Assembly: GCA_000814665.1 (NCBI GenBank)
Contig: JWIH01000021.1
Coordinates: 1-64,000, forward strand
Direction of reading: 5' to 3'
Source of the DNA: Pseudoalteromonas flavipulchra NCIMB 2033 = ATCC BAA-314
Lineage (GTDB): Bacteria; Pseudomonadota; Gammaproteobacteria; Enterobacterales; Alteromonadaceae
Length of the DNA: 64,000 bases
Positions 49,921 through 59,922 of this stretch are shown piece after piece. The notes under the pieces are model-generated. The model was not told where the DNA came from. It did no database searches and saw only the letters and a program-made list of their open reading frames with translations. A program made the translations under genes and the position numbers. How positions within the stretch are numbered: position 1 is the first letter of the stretch; the number at the start of each line of letters is the position of its first letter.

Positions 49921-50889
49921 TTACGCTTTCGCGATAAATATAGCACGGAGCGGAGCGGGGTAGCCTTCAATGGTTTTGCTAGTGTCATTTGGATCTAAGA
50001 AATCAGCAAGCGACTCTGTTTCCATCCAAGGGGTTTGGCGCTGCTCGTCTAACGATGTAACGTCTTTGTTTACCACTTTGATATCTTTAAAGCCCACACG
50101 CTCAAGCCATAATGTTAATGCGTCGCAGCTTGGAATAAACCATACATTGCGCATCTTGGCGTAGCGATCGGTCGGCACTAATACGGTATTTACATCGCCC
50201 TCAATGACGAGTGTTTCTAGCACTAATTCACCACCTTTTCTTAGCTGAGACTTTAGCTGCGCTAAAAAGTCGATTGGTGAACGACGGTGATATAGCACGC
50301 CCATTGAAAATACAGTATCAAATGCTTTTAACTCAGGCAGTTGCTCTACACCTAGTGGTAGTAAATGCACGTTTGGATCGGGGTTAAAGTGTTTAATCGT
50401 TTGGAATTGGCATAAAAATAGATCGGAAGGATCAATGCCAACAACAAGCTCTGCGCCTTCACCGCGCATACGCCACAAGTGATAACCAGAGCCACAGCCG
50501 ATATCCAAGACATTACGGCCGTGAAGGTCGCTGATATGCGGGAGCAGTCGGTCCCATTTCCAGTCGCTGCGCCACTCAGTATCAATATGGACGCCATGTA
50601 AATGAAATGGTCCCTTACGCCATGGCATCATACGTTTTAGTAAATGTGTTAACTGCTTTTGATGACCTTCATTGACGTCTTCGCCAGTACCTATCTCAAC
50701 CTTGGTTTTTATATCAACATGCATGGTTGAGATCTCTGGTAGATTTTTAATGACTTTTTCCCATTTCGGCCAGTCGCCATGTTGAGCTTCTTTTTGCCAA
50801 TGGCTAAGCTGCGCAGGCAACGTTTCTAGCCAATGGCTCAAAGGGGTTTTCGCAATGGTTGCATAAAAGTCGGTAAACCAATGATTCAT
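49921..50889 (-). CDS. cmoB: tRNA uridine-34 carboxymethyltransferase CmoB
   Basis: 322 residues, as in E. coli (323). It transfers the carboxymethyl group of carboxy-S-adenosylmethionine to 5-hydroxyuridine-34 of tRNA. SAM-type Rossmann motif [15 protein letters not shown]; family stretches [28 protein letters not shown] and GVLYHRRSP are present. It starts 8 bases after cmoA on the same strand, so the two form an operon. Confidence 0.94.
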   Translation of the reverse strand: MNHWFTDFYATIAKTPLSHWLETLPAQLSHWQKEAQHGDWPKWEKVIKNLPEISTMHVDIKTKVEIGTGEDVNEGHQKQLTHLLKRMMPWRKGPFHLHGVHIDTEWRSDWKWDRLLPHISDLHGRNVLDIGCGSGYHLWRMRGEGAELVVGIDPSDLFLCQFQTIKHFNPDPNVHLLPLGVEQLPELKAFDTVFSMGVLYHRRSPIDFLAQLKSQLRKGGELVLETLVIEGDVNTVLVPTDRYAKMRNVWFIPSCDALTLWLERVGFKDIKVVNKDVTSLDEQRQTPWMETESLADFLDPNDTSKTIEGYPAPLRAIFIAKA

Positions 50890-50897
50890 AATTGCCT

Positions 50898-51656
<759 letters not shown>

Positions 51657-51726
51657 TTAGCATTTTATGCTGGATAGTCAGTGATAAATTCAGTAGCTTG
51701 GCTACTATTAATAATAAGAAGTAAAT

Positions 51727-52413
51727 ATGAGACCAAAAATGGCGAAAAGCAAAGTGATTAGCACAGAAGATATCCTCTCAACGCTATGCCACTCAGTAAC
51801 AGAAGTTCTGTCGTCGGCAAGCGGCAACCAAATTAACTATTCCGCGATGGTACAAAAGATCACTCGTACCTGTATGAGGCCTGACATCGGCTGTTTCGTA
51901 TTGTTTGATGGCGGCTTTACCGGTTTAGTCGTAACTAATTTTACCGCGCAAGCAGCAATGGAGGTGTATACCGATTACATGCGCAACATGGGCATGCCTG
52001 AAGAAGAAATTGCGCATAGTCATTTGTCCGATGACGTTGCCAACGTTTTGGGTGAGTTGATGAACCAGATTGTTGGTGATTTCACCAACAAAGTACGTGA
52101 GCAGCTACATACCTCTATCACGCAAAACCAACCTAAGATGATGGCTATCAACAAACAGGTGCAGATCTCGGTAGACACAACGATGGATCGCCCGCAGGCG
52201 AGACGCGTTACCTTTACCACTCAAGGCCAGAATATTTTCTATCTTGAATTGGCAATGGATAAAACTGAATTCATTAAGCTGCATGACTTTGATATTGCGG
52301 AGGCGGTAGATCCAGATGACATTATTGCAAGTCAGGCTGAGAAGAAAAAGCCAGCGAAGCCGCAAGACGAAGATGTTGTAGATGACGACTTTATGGATCA
52401 GTTAGGACTGTAA
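51727..52413 (+). CDS. DUF3334 family protein, CheX-like
   Basis: 228 residues with no signal or membrane segment. It appears to be a DUF3334 member. The middle (DVANVLGELMNQIVGDFTNKV, around residues 103-122) resembles the ExxN phosphatase-site helix of CheC/CheX/FliY proteins, and GFTGLVVTNFTAQAAMEVY resembles the paired strand-helix of the same fold. The C-terminus is acidic and ends DDDFMDQLGL. A link to response-regulator dephosphorylation is only an inference, supported by the two-component genes next door. Alternative start ATG 51739. Confidence 0.6.
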   Translation: MRPKMAKSKVISTEDILSTLCHSVTEVLSSASGNQINYSAMVQKITRTCMRPDIGCFVLFDGGFTGLVVTNFTAQAAMEVYTDYMRNMGMPEEEIAHSHLSDDVANVLGELMNQIVGDFTNKVREQLHTSITQNQPKMMAINKQVQISVDTTMDRPQARRVTFTTQGQNIFYLELAMDKTEFIKLHDFDIAEAVDPDDIIASQAEKKKPAKPQDEDVVDDDFMDQLGL

Positions 52414-52431
52414 AACCGTATTTAGAGCACT

Positions 52432-52465
52432 TAGCAGAAAGGCCACATCTGTGGCCTTTCTGCTA
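52432..52465. terminator. Bidirectional terminator, 15-bp perfect stem
   Basis: TAGCAGAAAGGCCAC (52432-52446) with its exact complement (52451-52465), ATCT loop, between the convergent DUF3334 and hybrid kinase genes. Confidence 0.85.
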
Positions 52466-52512
52466 GGTAAAAATCTTCATTTCGCCCTAGGATAAAATAT
52501 ATAGCAATGGCA

Positions 52513-55500
52513 CTAATGCAGTGCGCCTTTTCCTGCATTAAGCTCAGGTGCTTCCTCGACATGTTTAATAGATGTTAGCATCATAAAGGCTTCATTGAAC
52601 TCAAAGCGAGCGATGGCGGTTTTTAATTTCTGTAGTTCCGGTTCAGTCAAATAGCTACTTACCGAAATTGAGTCTACTAGCTCTGTGGCTTGAGTATCAT
52701 AATCTCTTAACGCACACGCGAGCTGGATGAGTTCCTCTAATTGACTATTGCCACCTTTTTCTTCGTTGTTTTTCGTTACATTTTTTACCTGATGAGACGC
52801 TTCTTTTTTACGACGTTTTTGGCATTGCTCCAGTGCATATTTAACGTATTTAATCAGTTCGTCAATTTCGCTCGCATTAGGTGGGCGGACATTAAGAGAA
52901 GCCTCAATGTGCTTAAACTCTTCAGTCAGCCTAACAATCGAAAGATTAGCGCTAGCACCTTTTAATGCATGTAACATGCTATGTGCCAGTTCAAAATTCT
53001 CAATGGCTAAAGCCTGTTTTAAATTGATCAGCTCTTCAATCTGCTGGGATAGGAACTTTTCTAAGATATCGAAGTAAACCTTTTGGTTGCCAGCTGCTCG
53101 AGCAATACCTTCGGCAATATCAATGCCTTCAAACTCAATGACCTCATCAACTTCCTCTCCTTCTGTAGTGACTTCTGGTTGGTTTGCTACAGGCGTTGCT
53201 GAAAGGTTACTGGTCTCAGCGCTTGCATATTTCAAAATACTTTTAACGAGTTGCTCTACGTCGATGGGTTTGGTGACGTGGTCATTCATACCAGCATCGA
53301 TGCAAGTCTGGATGTCTTCTTCCATGGCATTGGCGGTCATCGCGAGTATAGGAAGCGTATTTTTATCGAACTCTATACGAAGGTTTTGCGTCGCGGTAAT
53401 GCCATCCATCACTGGCATTTGCATATCCATTAAAACAATATCTATATGTTTGCTATGAACTTGCTCAATGGCTTCTTGCCCATTATCAGCGACCGCCACT
53501 TGAGCTCCGAAGCTAGATAAGATCTCCACTGCGATTTCCTGATTGACAGGTTGATCCTCCGCAACCAAAATCGATATGCCATTTAGTGCTTGTTTACTAA
53601 TCGTTTGTTCTTTTTTGGTGATAGTGGTTCTTATTTCTGGTGAGTCAAACACGGCATTTTGAATAACGTCCACAAGATTGGACGGATTAATCGGCTTTAA
53701 AAGTACACCATCGACTAAACTGGCTTGGCTATCGTTGAGGTTTAATTCTCGACCATAAGCTGTGACTAAAATGAACTTACTTTGCGACACATCGATTTGC
53801 GATTGCAGCTTAGTGATCAGCTCGATGCCATCTAATTTTGGCATATGCCAATCGACGAAAATAAGATCGGGTAAATCTTGTGTCAGGACGAATTGATTTA
53901 ACGCCTTATGAGGGTCTAAATAAGAACAAACCTGCATACCAAAGTTTGTTAGCATACCGCTTAACACGTCCAATGCATGTTGGTTATCGTCAATGATTGT
54001 TGCTGATAACTCTGATAAGTGGGTCGAGGCCATTTTCGCCTGACTCAGCTCGTCACTGACTTCCATTTCTAATGTGAAATAAAACTCCGAACCGACGTTC
54101 TCCTCACTCTCAACATATATTTCTCCCCCCATGAGCTTGACCAGCTGCTGCGAAATCGTGAGGCCAAGCCCAGTACCGCCATATTTTCGGGTGATTGAAT
54201 TGTCTGCTTGCGAGAAAGATTGAAATAGGTTTTTTTGCTGACGTTTATTCATGCCAATACCGGAGTCTTTGACGCTAAACTTAATTTTCGCTAACCCTTT
54301 TTCGACATTGACGAGGGCAACACGAATAACAACCTCGCCAGTTTCTGTGAATTTAACCGCGTTACCCGCTAAATTGATGAGTACTTGGCTTATTCTAAAT
54401 TGATCGCCAATCACGCAGTAGGGCACTTGTGAGTCTAAATCAAAGACTAACTCTAGTTGTTTTTCTTGGGCTTTTACACTGACGATGGTGGCAACACTGT
54501 CGAGTAGCTTTTCTGTTGAAAAAGCCTGATATTCTAACTCGATTTTGCCAGCTTCGATTTTTGAAAAATCGAGTATATCGTTGATCAATCTCAGTAATTG
54601 CTTTGCCGCAGTATCTATTTTTGATACGTAGTCGTGCTGTTTAGCATTTAATTCGGTCGCGAGTGCGAGATGAGACATACCAATAATCGCGTTCATTGGG
54701 GTTCTAATTTCATGGCTCATGTTGGCGAGGAATTCGCTTTTCGCTTTTGCCGAGTTTTGAGCCAAGTCTTTTGCCTCTATGAGCTCACGTTGCAGTTGGT
54801 TCCTCTCCGAAACATCAAGGTACATGCCAACAATCCCAGCTACAGCGCCATTTTCATTAAAAAATGGCGCTTCGTATACAATCAGTTCCCGGGCCTGCTC
54901 TTGGCCATCAAGCAATAGTACTTCGTAGGTTTGCTCTTGGGTTGTGGTGATAATTTCGTGGGCTTTGGACTCAAATAGGCTGGCTATTCCTAAATCAAAA
55001 ATTTCGTCTAGTTTGGCGCCAATTACATCTACTTCAAATTGATCTAACAGTGCCAAAAAGGACTTGTTTACTCCCATAAATACACCGTCAGTAGAACGGT
55101 AGTATGTAGGGTTTGGGATAGCATTGATAATGTGGTGGGTAAGCTCAAGTTGTTCGCTTAAGGCCGACTCTGTCTTTTGTTGTTTTTCGATATTTTCATT
55201 AATAGCAAGCGCGAGGCTTAAGTCCTTACACAAGTACTCAAGCGCTTCAAATTGGCTGTCTATCAATGCCTGTGCACTACCGACTAGCAGCACATAAACT
55301 ACATGATTACCGATGGCTAGTGGAAAGCAATAACGGCTTTGTAACTTCACTTCAACTTCTTGTTCTTTGAGCCACAACGGTTCTTGTTGTACTTGTGGTT
55401 CATTATTTGTTGCGCAAAGCGCTATCGTGGACGCAATAATTGAGTGGCTTGGTGTCACTCCATGGCTTTTCACTAATGACAAGGTGTCGTCTTCTAAATT

Positions 55501-56244
55501 GGCATAGAGACAAACACTCGGTGCATTGAACTCATTGGCAATAAACTCTAGTGCGTGGCGCACGATAGGTTCGGAGCCGGTGATGGATTTTAGTTCGCGA
55601 TTATAGCTTTCGATAATTGCGGCTGACGCCAGCTTTTGGCTTTGAGAGGTGGTGGCAGCATGGATCGCTTGTGTGAGCCGTTTTACATCAGCGTCGCTGT
55701 TTGTGGGGGCTACTGAAAGAGGGGAGCCGTTTAACGCTTGTGCACGTAGCGTATTGACGATGCGGTAGAGCGGGGAGAAATGTTTAGTGCGCATAAACCA
55801 AACATAAAAGCCTAAAAATAGTGTTAACACCGCGAAAGCAAGGCCAGTAATTAACAGTATTTTAAGTTGTTGATTAGTGCGTGTTTCGAGTTCAGCGTTT
55901 GCAATGAGAGGCAGTTGCGAGATGGCATTTTGATAACTTTGAGGTAAATCGGCTTGTTCAACCATGTTTGCTAAAAATCGAGATTTTAATCTTGCTTGAG
56001 TTTCATAAATTTGTTGTAGCGGTAGTGGCAATGAATGACTTGGTGCAGATTTGATGTCATCGAGCCATTGGGCGTTTTTATCTTTGCTATACATCTCGAG
56101 TGAGAGGTGGTTGTGATAAGCGGTATTAACGTCGGTCGCGAGTGTGCTATGAGTGGTTGTTGAGTAGTAGATAAGCGTTGCGCTTCCTAGGGCTGCCATC
56201 AAGGCGAAAAGTGCGATCCAACTTAGTAATGCTTTTGAGGACAT
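52513..56244 (-). CDS. Hybrid histidine kinase, GAF-PAS-HisKA-HATPase-REC-REC-Hpt
   Basis: 1243 residues. Two membrane segments (~8-28 and ~128-150) frame a ~100-residue periplasmic domain. A GAF-like (~215-345) and a PAS domain (~375-485) follow. The phospho-accepting His511 is in MSHEIRTPMN; the ATPase domain shows NAVKFT, DSGIGM and GTGLGLTI. Two receivers have Asp798 (FVDWHMPKLDG) and Asp940 (LMDMQMPVMDG), and an Hpt domain has His1092 (HALKGASANL). About 90 further residues form a helical tail. This is the BarA/TorS-like phosphorelay design. It diverges from a REC-kinase gene across 105 bp, suggesting a shared pathway. Signal unknown. Confidence 0.9.
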   Translation of the reverse strand: MSSKALLSWIALFALMAALGSATLIYYSTTTHSTLATDVNTAYHNHLSLEMYSKDKNAQWLDDIKSAPSHSLPLPLQQIYETQARLKSRFLANMVEQADLPQSYQNAISQLPLIANAELETRTNQQLKILLITGLAFAVLTLFLGFYVWFMRTKHFSPLYRIVNTLRAQALNGSPLSVAPTNSDADVKRLTQAIHAATTSQSQKLASAAIIESYNRELKSITGSEPIVRHALEFIANEFNAPSVCLYANLEDDTLSLVKSHGVTPSHSIIASTIALCATNNEPQVQQEPLWLKEQEVEVKLQSRYCFPLAIGNHVVYVLLVGSAQALIDSQFEALEYLCKDLSLALAINENIEKQQKTESALSEQLELTHHIINAIPNPTYYRSTDGVFMGVNKSFLALLDQFEVDVIGAKLDEIFDLGIASLFESKAHEIITTTQEQTYEVLLLDGQEQARELIVYEAPFFNENGAVAGIVGMYLDVSERNQLQRELIEAKDLAQNSAKAKSEFLANMSHEIRTPMNAIIGMSHLALATELNAKQHDYVSKIDTAAKQLLRLINDILDFSKIEAGKIELEYQAFSTEKLLDSVATIVSVKAQEKQLELVFDLDSQVPYCVIGDQFRISQVLINLAGNAVKFTETGEVVIRVALVNVEKGLAKIKFSVKDSGIGMNKRQQKNLFQSFSQADNSITRKYGGTGLGLTISQQLVKLMGGEIYVESEENVGSEFYFTLEMEVSDELSQAKMASTHLSELSATIIDDNQHALDVLSGMLTNFGMQVCSYLDPHKALNQFVLTQDLPDLIFVDWHMPKLDGIELITKLQSQIDVSQSKFILVTAYGRELNLNDSQASLVDGVLLKPINPSNLVDVIQNAVFDSPEIRTTITKKEQTISKQALNGISILVAEDQPVNQEIAVEILSSFGAQVAVADNGQEAIEQVHSKHIDIVLMDMQMPVMDGITATQNLRIEFDKNTLPILAMTANAMEEDIQTCIDAGMNDHVTKPIDVEQLVKSILKYASAETSNLSATPVANQPEVTTEGEEVDEVIEFEGIDIAEGIARAAGNQKVYFDILEKFLSQQIEELINLKQALAIENFELAHSMLHALKGASANLSIVRLTEEFKHIEASLNVRPPNASEIDELIKYVKYALEQCQKRRKKEASHQVKNVTKNNEEKGGNSQLEELIQLACALRDYDTQATELVDSISVSSYLTEPELQKLKTAIARFEFNEAFMMLTSIKHVEEAPELNAGKGALH

Positions 56245-56349
56245 AAGTTATTATTTACGCGTGAATTTATATATAAACATAGTCGCGATATACAATTTCT
56301 CAAGCTATGCTGTAAAAAGTGTCTATCTTAAGGACTTGAGTAACGTTAC

Positions 56350-57471
56350 ATGTCAGACATTTTAATTGTTGACGATATGCCGGAAAACCTCCAAGTATTG
56401 CAGCTCATACTAAGAAAGGAAGGATATAAAGTATTGGCAGCACGAGGGGGGGACATTGCCTTAGGTATCGTTAAAAAGCATCAGCCTGAACTAATTATTA
56501 CTGATATAAAAATGCCAAATATGTCGGGGATTGAGCTATGTAAAGTGCTTAAGTCCGACAATTCAACGGCGGCCATTCCCGTAATTTTTGTGAGTGCTTA
56601 TGAAGACAGCGAGAGCTTGGTACAGGCATTCGAGGTCGGTGGTGTTGATTACATTACCAAACCCTATAAACCCGCTGAAATCATAGCCAGAGTAAACACC
56701 CAGTTTAAGTTAATTGAAGCGCAAAAGTTAGCGGTAAAACAGCAGCTATCTAAAGCCATAAACCAAATGGTGATGGGGATTGCACACGAAATCAATACCC
56801 CGCTTGGTACCAGTATTACGTCCAACACCTTTTTAGAAGGCGTCATGCAAGAGCTACAAAGTGCACTTACCGCAGGTACGCTTACGCAGGATGGGTTGGT
56901 TACGGGGTTTGAACAGATCAAAGACAGTAGTGCGCTGTGCAGCCGTAATCTAGAAAAAGTGGCTAAGTTTGTCAGCTTATTAAAATCGGTCTCTCAGTCT
57001 GAGCGAGATAGCAGCTGTGCTGACGTTAAATTACAAGAAATAGAAACAAGACTGAAAAAAGATTTTTCCAAGCAAGACGTACAAATCCAGTTTGTTGGTA
57101 ACACAACAACTGAGGTTTACGTGGATGGACAAGCTCTGGTTGAGGTGTTGAGCAACTTAGTTGAAAACTCTATTGCGCATGCCTGGATTGACCATGATCA
57201 CCTTGCGACTATCACCTTCACGCACTCGGGTAACAATTTACATGTGAATTATACTGACAATGGAATAGGGCTTAGAGGAATTAGTACACAAGAGTTATTA
57301 AAACCATTTGTTACAACAAAAAGAGGTAATGCAGGCCATGTTGGGTTAAGCGCAAATTTAACTGCCAACTTGGTTTCAGGGGCACTCAATGGAGAGTTTA
57401 GCGTGAAAAATACACCGCAAGGATTGGAGTGGGATATCCAAATACCGATAGATGCCCCCGATAATGCTTGA
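56350..57471 (+). CDS. Response regulator-histidine kinase (REC-HATPase)
   Basis: 373 residues, soluble. Receiver domain 1-120 with Asp8/Asp9, phospho-acceptor Asp52 (ITDIKMPNMSG) and Lys104. A HisKA-type helix has His146 in GIAHEINTPLG. The ATPase domain (~250-370) shows LVENSIAHA, DNGIGL and a shortened G2 region (HVGLSANLTANL). Proteins of this layout receive phosphate from a partner kinase and may act as soluble relay kinases. The divergent hybrid kinase is the obvious partner; this is inference. Confidence 0.85.
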   Translation: MSDILIVDDMPENLQVLQLILRKEGYKVLAARGGDIALGIVKKHQPELIITDIKMPNMSGIELCKVLKSDNSTAAIPVIFVSAYEDSESLVQAFEVGGVDYITKPYKPAEIIARVNTQFKLIEAQKLAVKQQLSKAINQMVMGIAHEINTPLGTSITSNTFLEGVMQELQSALTAGTLTQDGLVTGFEQIKDSSALCSRNLEKVAKFVSLLKSVSQSERDSSCADVKLQEIETRLKKDFSKQDVQIQFVGNTTTEVYVDGQALVEVLSNLVENSIAHAWIDHDHLATITFTHSGNNLHVNYTDNGIGLRGISTQELLKPFVTTKRGNAGHVGLSANLTANLVSGALNGEFSVKNTPQGLEWDIQIPIDAPDNA

Positions 57472-57791
57472 TCTGCATCAAAAGTCTCAGGTCCTATACA
57501 TAAAAGCGGACATAAGTCCTTATATCATTTGTCCTAATTCAATAAGCTCGCTCGCTGTTAAAACGTAATCTTTAAAAAGTACTCTGCTGACCATGTAATT
57601 AGCTACACTTTTTGAAGAATTATCGACAACACGATCGTATAAGGGCTTTTTAGCCTTTGCTGTTGCTGTTTTGAGTGAGGCTTGTTAAATACAAGTTTAC
57701 TGCTTAAAAACAACCCCCTAGGTTAACAGACCCGATAACATACGCCTTACCTTCTACTAGGTACGCAGTGTTGAGATGACACGGGAAGTGC

Positions 57792-57825
57792 GTTATTTAC
57801 CCCGATGTGCAATTGAGTAAATAAC
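57792..57825. promoter_or_regulatory. Inverted repeat in the oxygenase leader
   Basis: Perfect 9-bp inverted repeat GTTATTTAC (57792-57800)/GTAAATAAC (57817-57825), 16-bp spacer, ending 33 bases before the ATG. It could be an operator or mRNA hairpin. Elsewhere in the 386-bp gap 57472-57857 I see no gene and no convincing promoter. Confidence 0.4.
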
Positions 57826-57857
57826 CATGAATTACTAATAATTTTGGTGGAACCATT

Positions 57858-58700
57858 ATGCAACAGTTACCTACCGTAGACTATCAATCGCCAAATGCTG
57901 CGAAAGAATTTGTAGAATCTTTAAGAAACACGGGTTTCGGTGTACTAAAAAATCACCCAATCCCACAAGAGTTGGTTGAATCAATCTACAAACATTGGCA
58001 AGAATTTTTTAATTCAGAAGAAAAACACGAATTCCTTTTCAATAAAGAAACCCAAGATGGTTACTTCCCACCAGAAGTCTCTGAAGTTGCGAAAGGTTTT
58101 ACAGTCAAAGACATCAAAGAGTACTTTCACGTTTATCCAAAAGGTCGCGTACCGGCTCAATTAGAAGCAGAGATTCGTGAATATTACCGTTTAGCGAGCG
58201 AGTTTGCTCAAGAGTTGCTAAGCTGGGTACAAGCGGAAGCGCCTGCAGATGTGAGAGCGAGATTCTCTATTGATCTCAAAGATATGATCAAAGAATCAGA
58301 GCAGACATTACTGCGTATTCTTCATTACCCACCAATGACAGGCGATGAAGAACCAGGTGCAATTCGCGCCGCAGCGCATGGTGATATCAATCTACTTACT
58401 GTATTGCCTGCGGCAAATGAGCCTGGCCTACAAGTGCAAAGACAAGATGGCAGCTGGTTAGACGTACCATGCGACTTTGGTTCGTTGATTATTAACATTG
58501 GTGACATGCTGCAAGAGGCGTCGGGTGATTACTTCCCATCGACAATTCACCGTGTGATTAACCCAACAGGCAAAGCGTCGACGAAATCTCGTATTTCATT
58601 GCCGCTATTCTTACATCCAAGACCGGATGTTGTGTTGTCGGAGCGTTACACTGCAGATAGCTATTTGCAAGAGCGTTTAAGAGAACTTGGGGTTAAGTAA
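57858..58700 (+). CDS. 2-oxoglutarate/Fe(II)-dependent oxygenase, isopenicillin N synthase-like
   Basis: 280 residues. Double-stranded beta-helix oxygenase: the iron facial triad is represented by HGDINLLTVL (His and Asp) and STIHRVINP (His), and the co-substrate Arg-x-Ser by KSRISLPLF. N-terminal LRNTGFGVLKNHPIP is typical of the isopenicillin N synthase/flavanone hydroxylase group. Substrate unknown; such genes in proteobacteria are mostly not antibiotic enzymes. GGTGGA precedes the ATG; a terminator follows. Stands alone. Confidence 0.82.
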   Translation: MQQLPTVDYQSPNAAKEFVESLRNTGFGVLKNHPIPQELVESIYKHWQEFFNSEEKHEFLFNKETQDGYFPPEVSEVAKGFTVKDIKEYFHVYPKGRVPAQLEAEIREYYRLASEFAQELLSWVQAEAPADVRARFSIDLKDMIKESEQTLLRILHYPPMTGDEEPGAIRAAAHGDINLLTVLPAANEPGLQVQRQDGSWLDVPCDFGSLIINIGDMLQEASGDYFPSTIHRVINPTGKASTKSRISLPLFLHPRPDVVLSERYTADSYLQERLRELGVK

Positions 58701-58735
58701 TTTGCGAATAACCTGAACGATAAGGTTAAATCGAT

Positions 58736-58771
58736 AAAGCGACTTGATGTAATATTGAGTCGCTTTTTTAT
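58736..58771 (+). terminator. Terminator after the oxygenase gene
   Basis: AAAGCGACT (58736-58744)/AGTCGCTTT (58758-58766), 13-base loop, T-run after. Confidence 0.85.
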
Positions 58772-58902
58772 TATGTGTCTAACAATCCCTAATCTCTGTT
58801 AGTCCTTGTAATTTGACGATTATTGCAATTTTTCACTGACAATCCTCACAATCTGTGCAATATTAGTTTTTTTCAAAATGAAGAAATTTCTTGAAAAAAT
58901 TA

Positions 58903-58918
58903 ATGACAACGCTGTCAT
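58903..58918. promoter_or_regulatory. Candidate NagR operator before nagK
   Basis: ATGACAACGCTGTCAT, palindromic around CG apart from none of the outer bases. A near copy lies before nagB (62565-62580). It fits the NagR-type LacI-family motif described for GlcNAc regulons of Shewanella-like bacteria. It lies 93 bp upstream of the nagK start. No nagR gene is in the window. Confidence 0.78.
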
Positions 58919-59010
58919 TTGTTGTGTAACATCAATTCAACATGAATGAAAAACCGTGTCCAACGAAAACAATAACGCGGTCTAATCCAGAACAAAGTAG
59001 GGGTCTTTAC

Positions 59011-59922
59011 ATGATGGCTAAACAGGTTAACCAAGACCAACTATACATCGGCGTCGATGGTGGTGGAACAAAATGCCGCGCTACAATTTATTCTCTTCAA
59101 CATGGCGTTTTGGGTACGGGTCTAGGCGGTCCTGCGAATCCCCTACATGGTCTAGAGCGCACGCTTGAATCTATCATGGTGTCGACACAAATGGCGTTAC
59201 AAGACGCAGGTCTTCGTGTTGAACAAGTACATGAGCTAAATGCAGGTCTTGGCCTTGCAGGTGTTAACTTACCCGCGCTCTATGACAAAATCACGCAATG
59301 GGAGCATCCCTTTAAACAAATGTTCCTTACCACAGACTTACACACCGCGTGTATCGGTGCTCATGAAGGTAGCGATGGTGCCGTGATTATTACGGGCACC
59401 GGCTCCTGTGGTTTTGCGTTAGTTGATGGTAAAACAGTGAACTATGGTGGTCATGGCTTTGCTCAAGGCGATATGGGCAGTGGCGCATGGATGGGATTAG
59501 AGGCGGTAAAAGCTGCATTACTCGATCTTGATGGCCTTGGCGAAAAAACGTCATTGAGCCAAGTATTACTAGAGCACTTCAGTGCGAAAGGGGCTATGGG
59601 TATTGCAGAGCAAATGGCGGGACAACCGTCTAGTGGTTATGCAAAGCTGGCTCGTTATGTATTAGAGCAAGCCAAGCTAAATGATGAAATTGCTCTTTCT
59701 ATCGTAAAGTCTGGTGCGGAATATATTAGTCGTTTAGCGAAGCGTTTACTTGAACTAAACCCACCTAGACTCTCTATGATCGGCGGATTATCAGAGCCGC
59801 TACAACCTTGGCTCGACCCAGAAGTTGCAAAGCAAGTCCAATTACCGAAACAACCTCCTGAAATGGGGGCAATTTACTTTGCTATTCAAAGTGCAGGTCA
59901 AGAATTAAAAAAGGCGAACTAA
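59011..59922 (+). CDS. nagK: N-acetylglucosamine kinase, BadF/BadG/BcrA family
   Basis: 303 residues from ATG 59011, preceded by AGGGG; the open extension to 58942 lies next to the operator and is rejected. ASKHA-fold kinase: phosphate motif GVDGGGTKCRATIY, GLAGVNLP, ITGTGSCGFAL and the adenosine motif MIGGLSEPL. It belongs to the eukaryotic-like BadF/BadG group rather than the ROK-type NagK of E. coli. It phosphorylates cytoplasmic GlcNAc, as expected where GlcNAc enters without a PTS. Its stop overlaps the nagA start by one base (TAATG). Confidence 0.88.
   Translation: MMAKQVNQDQLYIGVDGGGTKCRATIYSLQHGVLGTGLGGPANPLHGLERTLESIMVSTQMALQDAGLRVEQVHELNAGLGLAGVNLPALYDKITQWEHPFKQMFLTTDLHTACIGAHEGSDGAVIITGTGSCGFALVDGKTVNYGGHGFAQGDMGSGAWMGLEAVKAALLDLDGLGEKTSLSQVLLEHFSAKGAMGIAEQMAGQPSSGYAKLARYVLEQAKLNDEIALSIVKSGAEYISRLAKRLLELNPPRLSMIGGLSEPLQPWLDPEVAKQVQLPKQPPEMGAIYFAIQSAGQELKKAN

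Noticed and set aside
57858..58700. Isopenicillin N synthase proper, implying antibiotic synthesis
   Set aside because: Only the general oxygenase motifs are shared, and no peptide-synthetase or beta-lactam genes are near.
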